Part shown: piece by piece, positions 17,111 to 26,001 of the stretch
Position numbering within the stretch: the stretch's first letter is position 1
How the letters are laid out: the number at the start of each line of letters is the position of its first letter
Assembly: GCF_001866645.1 (NCBI RefSeq)
Contig: NZ_MLYP01000035.1
Location: 1-54,086, forward strand
Reading direction: 5' to 3'
Origin: Streptomyces colonosanans
Lineage (GTDB): Bacteria; Actinomycetota; Actinomycetes; Streptomycetales; Streptomycetaceae
DNA: 54,086 nucleotides
Notes under the pieces: generated by a model
What the model saw: the letters and a program-made list of their open reading frames with translations, nothing else
What the model was told of the DNA's origin: nothing
The model's database searches: none
Program-made: the position numbers and the translations under genes

Positions 17111-17494
17111 TCAGCAGCTCCGCTCCACCTCGCACCACACCGTCTTGTCCGCCGCCCCCTGCTCCACACCCCACCGAACCGCCACCGCGTCGAGGAGAGC
17201 CAAGCCACGGCCGGACTCGTCGTCTTGTGCCGCACGCAGGAGGACGGGAAGCGCGCGAGGGTCCGGGTCGGTGACCTCTACGCGAATCCGGCCATCAGCA
17301 AGCGCGATGCGCACCCGCACCAGGGTGCCCTCCCCCACGTGTCCGATGACGTTGGCGACCAGCTCGGTGACGCACAACTCGACGTCGGCGCACGGCCCGC
17401 CCAGGTACTCCCGCACCGCACAGCGCAGCTCCCGCACGGCCTTGGGCAAGGCGAGCAGGTCGAGCCGGAGATCCGGAAGTGCGGGGGCGTTCAA
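17111..17494 (-). CDS. Anti-sigma-type ATP-binding protein (HATPase_c_2)
   Basis: The 127-residue protein has the serine-kinase/SpoIIAB-like GHKL fold. The N-box is CVTELVANVIGHV, the G1 region is IRVEVTDPDPRALPV, and the G2-like segment is ESGRGLALLDAVAVRWGV. Streptomyces genomes hold many such short proteins, often next to XRE/DUF397 pairs as here, and partners are rarely known. The TTG start overlaps the TGA of the upstream small gene (TTGA), indicating a two-gene operon. GGAAGG lies about ten bases upstream of the start. Confidence 0.82.
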   Translation of the reverse strand: MNAPALPDLRLDLLALPKAVRELRCAVREYLGGPCADVELCVTELVANVIGHVGEGTLVRVRIALADGRIRVEVTDPDPRALPVLLRAAQDDESGRGLALLDAVAVRWGVEQGAADKTVWCEVERSC

Positions 17495-17730
17495 CGCTCG
17501 GCCGCCTTCCGGAGGACCTCCGCCAGCTTCCGCCCGGTGGCGGTGTTGCAGTTGCCGAGCGCGATCAGTCCGGCGGGAGGACGGTACGCCGCCGCGAAGC
17601 TCGGCAGGTCCACGCGGAGGGAGGGGAGGGTGATGCCGTGGACGGCGAGGGCATCACGTAGCTCCTCCACGCAGAGGGTCATGTCGTCCGCCGTGGGACG
17701 GTCGGAGGCCGAAGCCTGGGGCGGTTGCAT
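17491..17730 (-). CDS. Small conserved hypothetical protein coupled to the ATP-binding protein
   Basis: The 79-residue protein has a helical pattern (MTLCVEELRDALAVHGITL, and a C-terminal GRKLAEVLRKAAER). I do not recognise a family with confidence. It overlaps the downstream ATP-binding gene by four bases and is divergent from the XRE regulator. GGAAAGG lies about nine bases before the ATG. In similar Streptomyces loci a short protein of this size accompanies the kinase-fold protein. Confidence 0.65.
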   Translation of the reverse strand: MQPPQASASDRPTADDMTLCVEELRDALAVHGITLPSLRVDLPSFAAAYRPPAGLIALGNCNTATGRKLAEVLRKAAER

Positions 17731-17865
17731 CGACGTACACCTTTCCGTGCGCTCTGTGGTGAATCAGTCACACACTGACGTCGCGCCCCCTATCGTGAAA
17801 GGGGTTTGACTTCCCGGCCGCGAACGGCGGAACCGGGCACAGCTGTTGTTGAACGGCGGCAGGGC

Positions 17866-18720
17866 ATGGCGCGACGCAAGGACATCGACGGGTCGGAAAG
17901 CGTGCCGAGCTTCTACGGCAAGGAGTTGCGGTGGAAGCGAGAGCAGGCAGGGCTGACACTTCAGCAGTTGGCGGAGGGCAGCTTCTACGGCCTCAGCCAT
18001 TTGAGCGAGATCGAACGTGGGGAGCGGCGTATGCCACGCGACCTCGCGGAGCATGTGGATCGGGCCCTGGAGACGGACGGATTCTTCGCGCGACGGTGCG
18101 AGGACGTGGGGAAGGCTCGGCGGAGGGGGCACGCCAAGTACTTTGAGCGGATTCTTGAAGCCGAACGGCACGCGGAGACCATCGAGGAGTGGTGCCCGAC
18201 CCTCTTCCCCGGGCTGCTCCAGACCGAGCCGTACATCCGCGCCGTCATCCGGGCCACGCATCCGATGGAGTCACGCGAGGAGACGGAAGAGAAGGTCCAC
18301 GCTCGCCTGAGTCGGGCTCGCTTCTTCGACGACGACCCGACGAATCCGGAGTACTGGATCATCTTCCACGAGTCCCTGCTGCGGCTTCCAGCCCTTCCTC
18401 CGGCAGACATGGCCGAGCAGCTCGACCGTGTCGCAGCGTTGGCCCGACGTCCTCGGATCACTCCACAGGTGCTTCCGTGGAATTGCGGAGCGCATCCTCT
18501 GATGCAGGGATCCGCCAAGGTCATGACCTTCCCCGATGCCCCACCTCTCGTGTACACGGAGTCTCCGTACAGTGGCGCCACGATCGACGAACCGGCCCTC
18601 GTGAAGCAGTACCGCAAGGCATACGATCGGCTCAGGGCCGCCGCTCTGCCGCCGGAGGCGTCCCTCGCCATGATCGAGGAAGCGGCTGAGGACTACCGAA
18701 ATGGCAAGCACCGCCTTTGA
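17866..18720 (+). CDS. XRE-family regulator with DUF5753 (WhiJ-like)
   Basis: The 284-residue protein starts with a helix-turn-helix (residues 18-72: GKELRWKREQAGLTLQQLAE, then LSHLSEIERGERRMP). A DUF5753 domain, typical of Streptomyces paralogues of WhiJ, follows, with TLFPGLLQTEPYIRAVI and QVLPWNCGAHPLM. These regulators pair genetically with a small DUF397 protein, here the next gene, which overlaps by 20 bases. Together with the divergent ATP-binding protein they form a WhiJ-like cassette that may affect development or antibiotic production. The ATG at 17866 is preferred over an upstream TTG at 17806; the ribosome site (GGCAGG) is weak. Confidence 0.87.
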   Translation: MARRKDIDGSESVPSFYGKELRWKREQAGLTLQQLAEGSFYGLSHLSEIERGERRMPRDLAEHVDRALETDGFFARRCEDVGKARRRGHAKYFERILEAERHAETIEEWCPTLFPGLLQTEPYIRAVIRATHPMESREETEEKVHARLSRARFFDDDPTNPEYWIIFHESLLRLPALPPADMAEQLDRVAALARRPRITPQVLPWNCGAHPLMQGSAKVMTFPDAPPLVYTESPYSGATIDEPALVKQYRKAYDRLRAAALPPEASLAMIEEAAEDYRNGKHRL

Positions 18721-18904
18721 CTTGAGCACGGCCCGCTGGAGGAAGAGTAGCTACAGCAACGGAGACGGCGGAGACTGCGTCGAGGTCGCCCCGGGCCTCC
18801 CCGACGTAGTCCCCGTCCGCGACTCCAAGCAGGCCGAGGAAGGCCCCGTCCTCTTCTTCAAAGCAGCAACTTGGACCTCTTTCCTCACCTCCTTCAAACG
18901 CTGA
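18701..18904 (+). CDS. DUF397 protein, partner of the XRE regulator
   Basis: The 67-residue protein carries the DUF397 signatures WRKSSYSNGDGGDCVEVA and VPVRDSK. The start overlaps the end of the XRE gene by 20 bases, so translation is coupled. Studies of WhiJ-like systems indicate that the DUF397 partner modulates its XRE regulator, probably by direct contact. A C-terminal Trp/Phe-rich tail (FFKAATWTSFLTSF) is typical. Confidence 0.9.
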   Translation: MASTAFDLSTARWRKSSYSNGDGGDCVEVAPGLPDVVPVRDSKQAEEGPVLFFKAATWTSFLTSFKR

Positions 18905-18923
18905 CCGCTCATCAGTCGGGACC

Positions 18924-19000
18924 GATTGGCAGATCTGTGCCACCTCCGCACCCTTCTCCCCCAGTAATCCACGGCCGTTGCTGGAACAGATCCGCCAATC
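18924..19000 (+). terminator. Long-loop inverted repeat after the XRE/DUF397 pair
   Basis: GATTGGCAGATCTGT (18924-18938) and ACAGATCCGCCAATC (18986-19000) pair with one mismatch across a 47-base loop. The arms are AT-rich for this genome. It may terminate the DUF397 transcript or serve as a regulatory site for the next gene, which starts 79 bases later. A lone TTGTCCACA (DnaA-box-like) follows at 19029. Confidence 0.4.
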
Positions 19001-19078
19001 TCCCCCTTCCCTAGTCCGGGTGGGCTGGTTGTCCACAGGGGGCGGAGGGGTGGGGCGTATCTGCGGGACAGTAGGGGC

Positions 19079-20068
19079 GTGCAGCGCAAGGACTTGGGAG
19101 CGCTCGTCGACGGAGGCGTGTTGCTCACCTCGCGGGCGCTGGAAGCCGGGTGGCCTCGGGCTTCTCTCTTTCGGCGACTGGACTCGGAGGGATGGACCCG
19201 GGTCCAGGGCGGTGCGTGGGTCGAGCCCGGGAGGAGTGTCGACCTCCTCGTTCGATTGAGAGCCGCCCAGCTCCTCAGTCCGAGGCTCGTCGTGAGCCAC
19301 CGCTCGGCTGCTTACCTCTGGGGAATCGAGACGCTGACGGCAGATTCCCCGGACGCCCTGGATGCCGCAGAGTTCACCGATCCCACACTCAGCCTCCGGC
19401 GGCGCCTCCCCAGCGTACGGGTGCATCGCATCCCCCTCTCCGAAACCGAAGTTGTCCAGCGGTGGGGACTGCGCGTTACCGAGGTCCCTCGAACCCTCAC
19501 CGACCTTCTCCGGGCCGGCCCCAGGGATGACGCGCTCGTCGCCGTGGAGTCGGCGCTCAGCCGCCGCACCGTCGGCAACGCACGCCGCGCCCCGCTCACC
19601 ACCCCGGCCGCCCTCGCCGTCGCTCTCGAAGCCCCTCTCCTCGGTGCTACCAGGGCCCGGAACTGGCTGGCGCTGGTCGATCCCCGCTCCGGTTCACCTG
19701 CGGAGACGATCGCCCGCCTACGCATGCTCGACGCCCGTCTCCACCCCGAGCCCCAGGCCGAGGTGCACACCCCGGACGGCCGCCGCCGTTACCTCGATTT
19801 CCTCTTCCGCGCCGAGGGGCTCGCGGTCGAGATCGAGGGCTACGCCTACCACGGCACCCGGGAGTCCCACCGGCGCGACGTCGCCCGTTTCAACCAGGTC
19901 CTTCAGTGCCCCGAGGTACGAAACCTGCTCCGCTTCACCGCTGAGGATGTGTTCCACCGCCCGGCGTGGATGATCCGGGAGGTCAGAGCCGCGCTGACTG
20001 CGACTGCTCCTGAACTCACGGGCGGGGGCGGGGGGCACCGGGGCAGGCTTTGGCTCCCCGGTGGTTGA
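19079..20068 (+). CDS. AbiEi-like antitoxin-domain / DUF559 endonuclease-fold protein
   Basis: The 329-residue protein has an N-terminal winged-helix-like region (LTSRALEAGWPRASLFRRLD, then W-T-R-V-Q-G-G-A-W-V) typical of AbiEi antitoxin domains. A central segment with VVSHRSAAYLWGI follows. The C-terminal PD-(D/E)XK-like DUF559 domain shows YLDFLFRAEGLAVEIEGYAY and RFNQVLQC. Such proteins are common in actinobacteria, usually as orphans. Whether they are nucleases or regulators is unsettled. No toxin gene is adjacent. A GTG at 19079 is used; the upstream GGGGC is a poor ribosome site. Confidence 0.75.
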   Translation: MQRKDLGALVDGGVLLTSRALEAGWPRASLFRRLDSEGWTRVQGGAWVEPGRSVDLLVRLRAAQLLSPRLVVSHRSAAYLWGIETLTADSPDALDAAEFTDPTLSLRRRLPSVRVHRIPLSETEVVQRWGLRVTEVPRTLTDLLRAGPRDDALVAVESALSRRTVGNARRAPLTTPAALAVALEAPLLGATRARNWLALVDPRSGSPAETIARLRMLDARLHPEPQAEVHTPDGRRRYLDFLFRAEGLAVEIEGYAYHGTRESHRRDVARFNQVLQCPEVRNLLRFTAEDVFHRPAWMIREVRAALTATAPELTGGGGGHRGRLWLPGG

Positions 20069-20880
20069 GGAGTGGCTGCTGGGACGCCCGCTTCATTGCC
20101 AGTGTCGTGCTTCCGTGGGCCGAGTAAAGGGCGCTTCGCGTCGGCTTCGCCGATCGGCCTCCGGCCGACCCTTGACTCGGCCCACTCCAGCACGGGTGAG
20201 AAGCGAGCAGGCGGCCGGGGGTGGAGCGGGGGTCCTACCGGGGTTTGCGGCGGGGTTGGCTGGCGAGTGGCCCGGCAGCGGACGGCGCACTCGCGCCTCG
20301 CCTGCGCGCCGGGCCGGCTTAGCGGCGATCGGTGGGTGGGGCCGCTGATGGCTAATTGGAGGGTTTGTGCCAGCGGGCGAGGGCAAAACCGCAGGTGGGA
20401 GGCGAGGGCAGTGACACAAACCCTCCAATCGCGCACCGCTACTTGCCCCCACGGGCACAACTCCCCCGCCCCCTCGTCGGCCGAACGCCGCCGAACCCAC
20501 CGGCATGCCCCGCCCAGCGAACGCGACCCCACCCACCGGCGGATTGCCGCTGAACCGACCCGGCGTGCAGGCGAGACGCGTCCGCGCACCACCCGCCCGC
20601 CGATCGCCGCTAAACCCACCCGGCGTGCAGGCGAGGCGCTTATGCGCCCCCGCCTCCGAGTGGCTCCGCAACCGCCCTTTCCCTCGGCCTACCTGGGGAC
20701 CCCGCTCTTCCGGGCCCGCCCGCTCGCTTCTTACCCGTGCTGGAGCGGGCCGGGTCAAGGGTCGGCCGGAGGCCGATCGGCGAAGCCGACGCGAAGCGCC
20801 CTTGACGCGGCCTGCGAAAGCACGACACTGGCAATGAAGCGGGCGGCCCAACAGCCACTCCTCAACCACCCTTACGACAA
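20060..20880. repeat. Large inverted-repeat region with nested dispersed repeats
   Basis: This 833-base gap between the DUF559 gene and afsK holds no convincing gene. Its ends, about 20060-20225 and 20705-20880, are inverted copies about 165 bases long with roughly 90% identity by eye; both outer ends read GGTGGTTGAGGAGTGGCTG. Each arm contains its own hairpin between AAGGGCGCTTCGCGTCGGC and CCGACCCTTGAC. Inside, ATTGGAGGGTTTGTG (about 20355-20369) and CACAAACCCTCCAAT (about 20413-20427) form a perfect 15-bp pair, and a unit containing CCCGGCGTGCAGGCGAG occurs twice directly and once inverted in a variant form. These look like clustered extragenic repeats that also terminate both convergent genes. 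Confidence 0.8.
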
Positions 20881-20901
20881 CTCCCCCCGAGTGGCCTCGG
20901 T

Positions 20902-23256
20902 TCAGGCGGTCCGGGCCGTCCCCGTTCCCTTCTCCGCGTCCAGGGCGTAGACGCAGTGGTCCTTGCTGCACGCGTACACCACGCCGTCCCGCACCACCGG
21001 CGGGCCGGTGATCTCGCCGCCGGTCGCCAGTTTCCAGCGCAGTCGGCCGTCGTCGGCCTTCAGTGTGTACAGCAGGTGGTCCATGGAGCCGAAGTGGATT
21101 CGGCCCTCCGCCACCGCCGGGGAGCCCACGATGTCGCCACCCGCCTGGAAGCGCCACTTGGGGGTGCCGGTGACCGCGTCCAGGGTGTAGAGGCCCTTGC
21201 CGCTACCGACGTGGACCTGACCCTGGGCCACCAGCACCGGCTCGATGGCCGACCGCGACTCCGTGGCGATGCGCCAGCGGTCGCGACCGTCCGTCGCGTC
21301 CAGGGCGTAGACCGTGCCGAGGTAGTCGGCTAGATAGATGCCGCCGCCGGTCACCGCCGGCCCCGGGACGAAGGTCGGCGGGCACAGGAACACCGCCGGC
21401 GCCTCGAAGTGCCAGCGCACCATGCCGGTCGACACCTCGATGGCCAGGACCCGGGTGCCGGCCGAGACGTAGACGTAGCCGTCGGGTGCCTGCGTCAGGC
21501 GCACGGGTACGCCGCCGCAGGACGCCGCGTCCCCGATCGGGTAGGACCAGCGCTCCTCGCCCGTACGTGCCTCCAGGGCCCGCAGCCGGGCGTCCTGCCA
21601 CACGTACACCGTGCCGTCCTGGACCACCGGCCCGGCCTCGGGTGTCTCGAAGTCCGACTGCGCCCCGGTGATCTCCCACAGCTTCTGGCCGTTCGACGCC
21701 TCCCAGGCCTGGACGCCGCCGCCGCGGATCCCGGTGACGACCGTGCCGCGGTCGGCCTTGAGCGAGTACACCCAGCCGTCCGTGGACAACCGCCACAGGT
21801 CCGTGCCCTCACGGGCGTCCAGGGCGAAGAGCATCGGCCCGTCGGAGGCGTGGATACGGCCGTCCGCGACCGACATCGACCAGGCCACGTCCCGTGTCTT
21901 GAAGCGGCGGCGGCCCGTCGCCACGTCCAGGGCGTGCACCTCGAAGGAGGTGACGTAGACGAGGTCGCCGGCGACCGAGGGCGTGCCCCAGACGTCGTTC
22001 GACATACGGAAGCGCCACGGGCGCCAGCCGGCCACCCCCGGTGCGGGCGCGGCGGAGGAATGGGGAGCGGGCGGCGCGGCCGTGGGCACGGCTCCGGCCG
22101 CGCCGTTGACGCCGCCGCGCGGCCGGGACCAGGACGCGGCGAGACCCGCCTCCGGGGGAGGCGCCTTCACCGCGGCGGCGCGGGCGTCGGCGACCCGCGG
22201 CCCGGGCCCGATCGGCACGGGCGCGCCCGCGAGCCGCACCGGCCCGGAGTCGGGCGTGCCAGCCTGCGCGGGCACGGGCTCGCGCGACGCCGGGGCCGGT
22301 ACGACCGGCCGCGCGCCGTCGCCGCCACGGCTGCCGGAGGAGGACGGCCTGGCCGGCGCGCGTCCGCCGCGCCGCGCCTCGATCAGGCCGACCGCCTTCT
22401 CGGGCAGCCACGCCGACGCCGTACCGCTGTCGTCGGAGCCCGAACCGAAGAGATGGGGCGCCAACTGGGCCTGGAGGTCGGCCGGGTTCGGGCGGCCGGT
22501 GGCCTCCATCTGCATGCAGGAGTCGATGAGCGGGCGCAGCTCGTCCGGCAGGCCCGACAGGTCCGGACCCTCGCGCAGCAGCATGAAGACGGTCTCGACG
22601 GGGTTGGCGCCGTGGAAGGGAGGATGTCCGGTGGCTGCGAAGACGAGCATCGAGCCGAGCGAGAAGACGTCGCTGGCGCCGGTCACGCTGCGCGAGTCCT
22701 TCGCCTGCTCGGGGGACATGTAGGCGGGCGTACCGACGGCGACGTTCGTCAACGTCAAACGCGTGTTCGACACGCCGGAGGCGATGCCGAAGTCGATCAC
22801 CCGCGGACCGTCCTCGACGACGAGGACGTTGGAGGGCTTCAGGTCCCGGTGGACGAGGCCCGCCCCGTGGATGGACTGCAGCGCCTCGGCCACACCCGCG
22901 GCCAGCCAGCGCACCGCCTGGGCCGGCAGCGGCCCGCACTCGGCCACTATCTCCTCGAGGGAGGGCGCGGGCACATACGCGGTGGCGAGCCACGGCACGG
23001 CCGCGCGCGGGTCGGCGTCGACCACGGCCGCCGTGTAGAAGCCGGAGACCGCCCGCGCGGCCTCGACCTCGCGCGTGAAGCGCACCCGGAACAACTGGTC
23101 CTCGGCGAGTTCGGTGCGCACCGTCTTGATCGCCACTCGCCGGCCGGACGCCGAGCGCGCGAGATAGACCAGCCCCATGCCGCCGGCACCCAGCCGCCCC
23201 AGCACCTCGAACGGCCCGATCCGCCGCGGATCGTGCTGCGTCAGCTGATCCACCAC
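20902..23256 (-). CDS. afsK: AfsK serine/threonine protein kinase
   Basis: The 784-residue kinase has an N-terminal Hanks-type domain: [15 protein letters not shown], the VAIK lysine at 44, HRDLKPSN near 137, DFGIA near 156, and [11 protein letters not shown] Pro/Ala-rich linker (about 290-430) follows, then a PQQ-type beta-propeller with repeated W-x-F/Y-x-T/A-G blocks to the end. In S. coelicolor AfsK (799 residues) phosphorylates AfsR and autophosphorylates on Thr168. Counted from the GTG at 23256, residue 168 is a Thr in the activation loop (NTRLTLTN), which supports this start. GGGGAGG lies about ten bases upstream. Unlike PknB-type kinases it has no transmembrane helix; AfsK is reported to associate loosely with the membrane. 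Confidence 0.94.
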   Translation of the reverse strand: MVDQLTQHDPRRIGPFEVLGRLGAGGMGLVYLARSASGRRVAIKTVRTELAEDQLFRVRFTREVEAARAVSGFYTAAVVDADPRAAVPWLATAYVPAPSLEEIVAECGPLPAQAVRWLAAGVAEALQSIHGAGLVHRDLKPSNVLVVEDGPRVIDFGIASGVSNTRLTLTNVAVGTPAYMSPEQAKDSRSVTGASDVFSLGSMLVFAATGHPPFHGANPVETVFMLLREGPDLSGLPDELRPLIDSCMQMEATGRPNPADLQAQLAPHLFGSGSDDSGTASAWLPEKAVGLIEARRGGRAPARPSSSGSRGGDGARPVVPAPASREPVPAQAGTPDSGPVRLAGAPVPIGPGPRVADARAAAVKAPPPEAGLAASWSRPRGGVNGAAGAVPTAAPPAPHSSAAPAPGVAGWRPWRFRMSNDVWGTPSVAGDLVYVTSFEVHALDVATGRRRFKTRDVAWSMSVADGRIHASDGPMLFALDAREGTDLWRLSTDGWVYSLKADRGTVVTGIRGGGVQAWEASNGQKLWEITGAQSDFETPEAGPVVQDGTVYVWQDARLRALEARTGEERWSYPIGDAASCGGVPVRLTQAPDGYVYVSAGTRVLAIEVSTGMVRWHFEAPAVFLCPPTFVPGPAVTGGGIYLADYLGTVYALDATDGRDRWRIATESRSAIEPVLVAQGQVHVGSGKGLYTLDAVTGTPKWRFQAGGDIVGSPAVAEGRIHFGSMDHLLYTLKADDGRLRWKLATGGEITGPPVVRDGVVYACSKDHCVYALDAEKGTGTARTA

Positions 23257-23513
23257 TTGCCTGCCACCTCCCCGTACGGGTCGCGTCATCCGCCTTGTGA
23301 ACGCAACCCCGTGCAGCGTCTCACCAGCGCACCGCCATGGCGGCACGCACCCTGATTCTTCCTGCCCGGGCCATCTGTTGCGAACCCAGGAGCAGATCGG
23401 GATGTCCTGGCACAAAACCATGCCGGAGCACCCTTCGGGAAGCGGGCGCCCGCAGAGGCGGAACGCCCGTCCGCCCTCGCCGTGCCGCCTTCGGGGGCAT
23501 CGGGCCGCCCCGG

Positions 23514-24332
23514 CTACCGCTGGAGCAGTGCGAAGGAGGCGCCCTGATCGTCTGTGACGACCGCCACCCTTCCGTACGGGGTCTCGAACGGCGGTACCTG
23601 CACGCGACCGCCCAGTCGGCCCACCGCGGCGAGCGCCGCCGCGCCGTCGCGGACGCCGAAGTGGACGAGGAAGTGCGGCGGCATCTCGGTGGGGAAGACA
23701 TCCTCGAGCGGAGCGCGCCCGAAGTCGGGGACGGCGTCGGGCCCGAGGAGGGCGTCGTGGAAGAGGCGCGTGTAGAAGGTGTTCGCGGTGACGGTGTTCC
23801 GGGCGTACAGCTGGGCCCAGGTGAAGGAGCCGGGTTCGTGCCGCTTGCCGAAGCCCGCGTGCGTGCCGGCCTGCCACAGGCCGAAGACGGCGCCCTCGGG
23901 GTCGGCGGCCAGCGCCGCGGTGCCCAGGGTGTCCACGGGGGTCGGCGGGATGACGACCTGGCCGCCACCCGCCCGGATCCGCCCGGTGAGCGCGGCCACG
24001 TCGGGCGCCGCGAAGTACACCGTCCAGACCGTGGGCATCCGCCCGTCCCGCTTGGGCACCAGCGCGGCCACAACCCTGTCGCCGAGGTACGCCCACACGG
24101 AGGAGCCGTGCGCCTCCTCAAAGGTCCACCCGAAGAGCTCACCGTAGAACCGCCGGCCCGCCTCCACGTCGGGTAGTTGCACATCGATCCAGCAGGGGAC
24201 GCCCTCGGGGAAGGCGGTGCCCTCCGGAGCGCTGGGCGCGGGGCCGCTCCCCCGGCCCGGCGCGGCACCATTCCCGGCCTTTTGCGAAGCGCCGTTTCCG
24301 CGGGGCGTCGGCGATGGCGGATTTTCGGCCAT
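23514..24332 (-). CDS. kbpA: KbpA-like AfsK-binding protein (two glyoxalase/VOC domains)
   Basis: The 272-residue protein contains two VOC repeats, about 45-155 ([38 protein letters not shown]) and 165-270 ([34 protein letters not shown]), after a Pro/Gly-rich N-terminus. It lies directly upstream of afsK on the same strand with a 257-base gap. In S. coelicolor the gene at this position is kbpA, whose 252-residue product binds unphosphorylated AfsK and inhibits its autophosphorylation. The assignment rests on position and approximate length. A catalytic glyoxalase role is not evident. The ATG at 24332 is preferred over a TTG nine bases upstream. Confidence 0.8.
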   Translation of the reverse strand: MAENPPSPTPRGNGASQKAGNGAAPGRGSGPAPSAPEGTAFPEGVPCWIDVQLPDVEAGRRFYGELFGWTFEEAHGSSVWAYLGDRVVAALVPKRDGRMPTVWTVYFAAPDVAALTGRIRAGGGQVVIPPTPVDTLGTAALAADPEGAVFGLWQAGTHAGFGKRHEPGSFTWAQLYARNTVTANTFYTRLFHDALLGPDAVPDFGRAPLEDVFPTEMPPHFLVHFGVRDGAAALAAVGRLGGRVQVPPFETPYGRVAVVTDDQGASFALLQR

Positions 24333-24476
24333 ACCATCCAAGCTAACGGCCTTTCACGCCGGTCGCGCGTTGACGTACTCCCACCTCACAGGCCCGAAAG
24401 CGCGCCCACGCCTCCCGCACTCCCCATTTGCAGTCGGCCGAATCGCGCTCCGATCACCCCTCGGTAAGCTGACGGC

Positions 24477-25124
24477 ATGACAGGACAAGTGCGCACCGTC
24501 GACGGCCGCGTGGCCGGTCGGCGAGGGCAGGCGACCAGGCAGAAACTGCTCGACTGCCTCAGTGAGATGCTCAGCTCCTCGCCGTACCGGGACGTCAAGG
24601 TCATTGACGTCGCCCGGAAGGCAGGGACGTCGCCCGCGACCTTCTACCAGTACTTCCCGGACGTCGAAGGCGCCGTTCTGGAGATCGCCGACCACACGGC
24701 CGCGGGCGCCGCGGAGTTGACCGTGCTGCTCGAGGGCCGCTCGTGGGTCGGCAAGGCGGGCTGGCAGACCGCGCAGGAACTCGTGGACGGCTTCCTGGAC
24801 TTCTGGCGCAGGAACGACGCCATTCTGCGAGTCGTCGATCTGGGTGCGGCCGAGGGCGACAAGCGCTTCTACAAGATCCGCATGAAGATCCTGAACTCCG
24901 TGAGCAGCCCTCTCACGGACGCGATCGCCGAACTCCAGTCCAAGAGGCGGGTCGACAAGGACGTGAGCCCGGCGGCCGTGGCCGGTTCGCTGGTGGCGAT
25001 GCTCGCGTCGGTGACCTCGCACCAGAAGGCCTTCCAGACCTGGGGTGTGAAGCAGGCCGAACTCAGGCCGAATCTGGCTCTGTTGGTGTATCTGGGTGTA
25101 ACGGGGAAGAAACCGACGAAGTAG
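24477..25124 (+). CDS. TetR-family transcriptional regulator
   Basis: The 215-residue protein has an N-terminal TetR DNA-binding domain (residues 17-65: RQKLLDCLSEMLSSSPYRDV and VARKAGTSPATFYQYFPDVE) and a helical ligand/dimer domain (LVDGFLDFWRRNDAILRVVD, VAGSLVAMLASVTSHQKAF). It is divergent from kbpA across 144 bases and might regulate kbpA and afsK, though no operator palindrome stands out. The ligand is unknown. It is complete and ends in a Lys-rich tail (TGKKPTK). Confidence 0.9.
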   Translation: MTGQVRTVDGRVAGRRGQATRQKLLDCLSEMLSSSPYRDVKVIDVARKAGTSPATFYQYFPDVEGAVLEIADHTAAGAAELTVLLEGRSWVGKAGWQTAQELVDGFLDFWRRNDAILRVVDLGAAEGDKRFYKIRMKILNSVSSPLTDAIAELQSKRRVDKDVSPAAVAGSLVAMLASVTSHQKAFQTWGVKQAELRPNLALLVYLGVTGKKPTK

Positions 25125-25203
25125 CACGCGATGTGATGAGTGACGCGGTGCGCGTTGAAGCGCGCCGGTCCGGTCGGCCGTTCAAGGCCCACGTTCTGTC
25201 ATG

Positions 25204-25237
25204 CGGGCGGCGGTCCACTCCGGTGGACCGCCGCCCG
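25204..25237. terminator. Terminator after the TetR gene
   Basis: A perfect 15-bp stem (CGGGCGGCGGTCCAC / GTGGACCGCCGCCCG) with a TCCG tetraloop begins 80 bases after the TetR stop codon and ends about 55 bases before the next start. Confidence 0.85.
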
Positions 25238-25293
25238 TTGCTCATGTCCGCACACCGAGGCAGGGTGGTGGGGCGGAGGGTGATACTCGGCCC

Positions 25294-25959
25294 ATGGGAA
25301 CGGATCTTCACGAACTGCTCAGGTCTCTGCGGGTCTGGGCCCCCGAGACCACCGAACTGCCCGCCTTCGCCCCGTCGGCGGCGCCCGCGGAGCCACTGGA
25401 GCTGTTCACGGAGTGGTTCGCGCAGGCGGTGGCGGCGGGCCAGACCGAGCCGCACACGATGTCGCTGGCGACCGCGGACGCGGACGGCATGCCCGACGTC
25501 CGGATCGTGATGCTGCACGGCGCGGACGCCGACGGCTGGGTGTTCGCGACGCACGCGGGAAGCCGCAAGGGCGGACAGTTGGCGGCCCGGCCGTATGCCG
25601 CCCTCGGCTTCTACTGGTCCGCCCAGGGCCGGCAGATCCGGCTGCGCGGCCCGGTCACGTCCGGACCCCCGGAGGAAGGGCAGGCGGATCTGCACGCCCG
25701 CTCCACCGGTGCGCTGGCGGCGGCGCTGACCGGCCACCAGAGCGAAGTGCTCGGTTCCACCGAGGAGTTGGCGCGGGCTTCGGCGGCGGCCTGGGAGCGG
25801 GCACGGCGCGAGCCGGACGCCCCGGTCCCGTCCTGGACTCTCTACCGCCTCCAGCCGGAGGAGGTGGAGTTCTTCCAGGGGGACGCGGAGCGCCGGCACG
25901 TACGGCTCGTCTACCGGCGCACGCAGGGAGGGTGGACCAGGGAACTCCTGTGGCCCTGA
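25294..25959 (+). CDS. PdxH-like pyridoxamine 5'-phosphate oxidase family protein
   Basis: The 221-residue protein has the FMN-binding split-barrel of PNPOx. Marks in order are LELFTEWFAQAVAAGQTEPH, MSLATADADGMPDVRIVMLH, FATHAGSRKGGQLAARPYAA, FYWSAQGRQIRLRGPV and, at the C-terminus, WTLYRLQPEEVEFFQGD then RRHVRLVY. These follow the order in PdxH, but the protein is a paralogue of the more canonical enzyme at 51731. It may oxidise pyridoxine phosphate or act on another substrate. The ATG at 25294 begins the homology. GGAGGG lies 13 bases upstream, which is rather far. Confidence 0.82.
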   Translation: MGTDLHELLRSLRVWAPETTELPAFAPSAAPAEPLELFTEWFAQAVAAGQTEPHTMSLATADADGMPDVRIVMLHGADADGWVFATHAGSRKGGQLAARPYAALGFYWSAQGRQIRLRGPVTSGPPEEGQADLHARSTGALAAALTGHQSEVLGSTEELARASAAAWERARREPDAPVPSWTLYRLQPEEVEFFQGDAERRHVRLVYRRTQGGWTRELLWP

Positions 25960-25980
25960 CCGGCCCGGCCTGATCCGCAC

Positions 25981-26001
25981 AGGGGCGCCGGCGGCGCCCC
26001 T
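25981..26001. terminator. Bidirectional terminator between convergent genes
   Basis: AGGGGCGCC and GGCGCCCCT form a perfect nine-bp stem with a GGC loop, between the PdxH-like gene and the convergent acetyltransferase. The stem reaches the stop codon of the latter. Confidence 0.75.

Noticed and set aside
19029..19037. TTGTCCACA, a perfect Streptomyces DnaA box, with others near 31369 and 31583
   Set aside because: Single boxes, not clustered, with no dnaA or dnaN nearby; they are not an origin.
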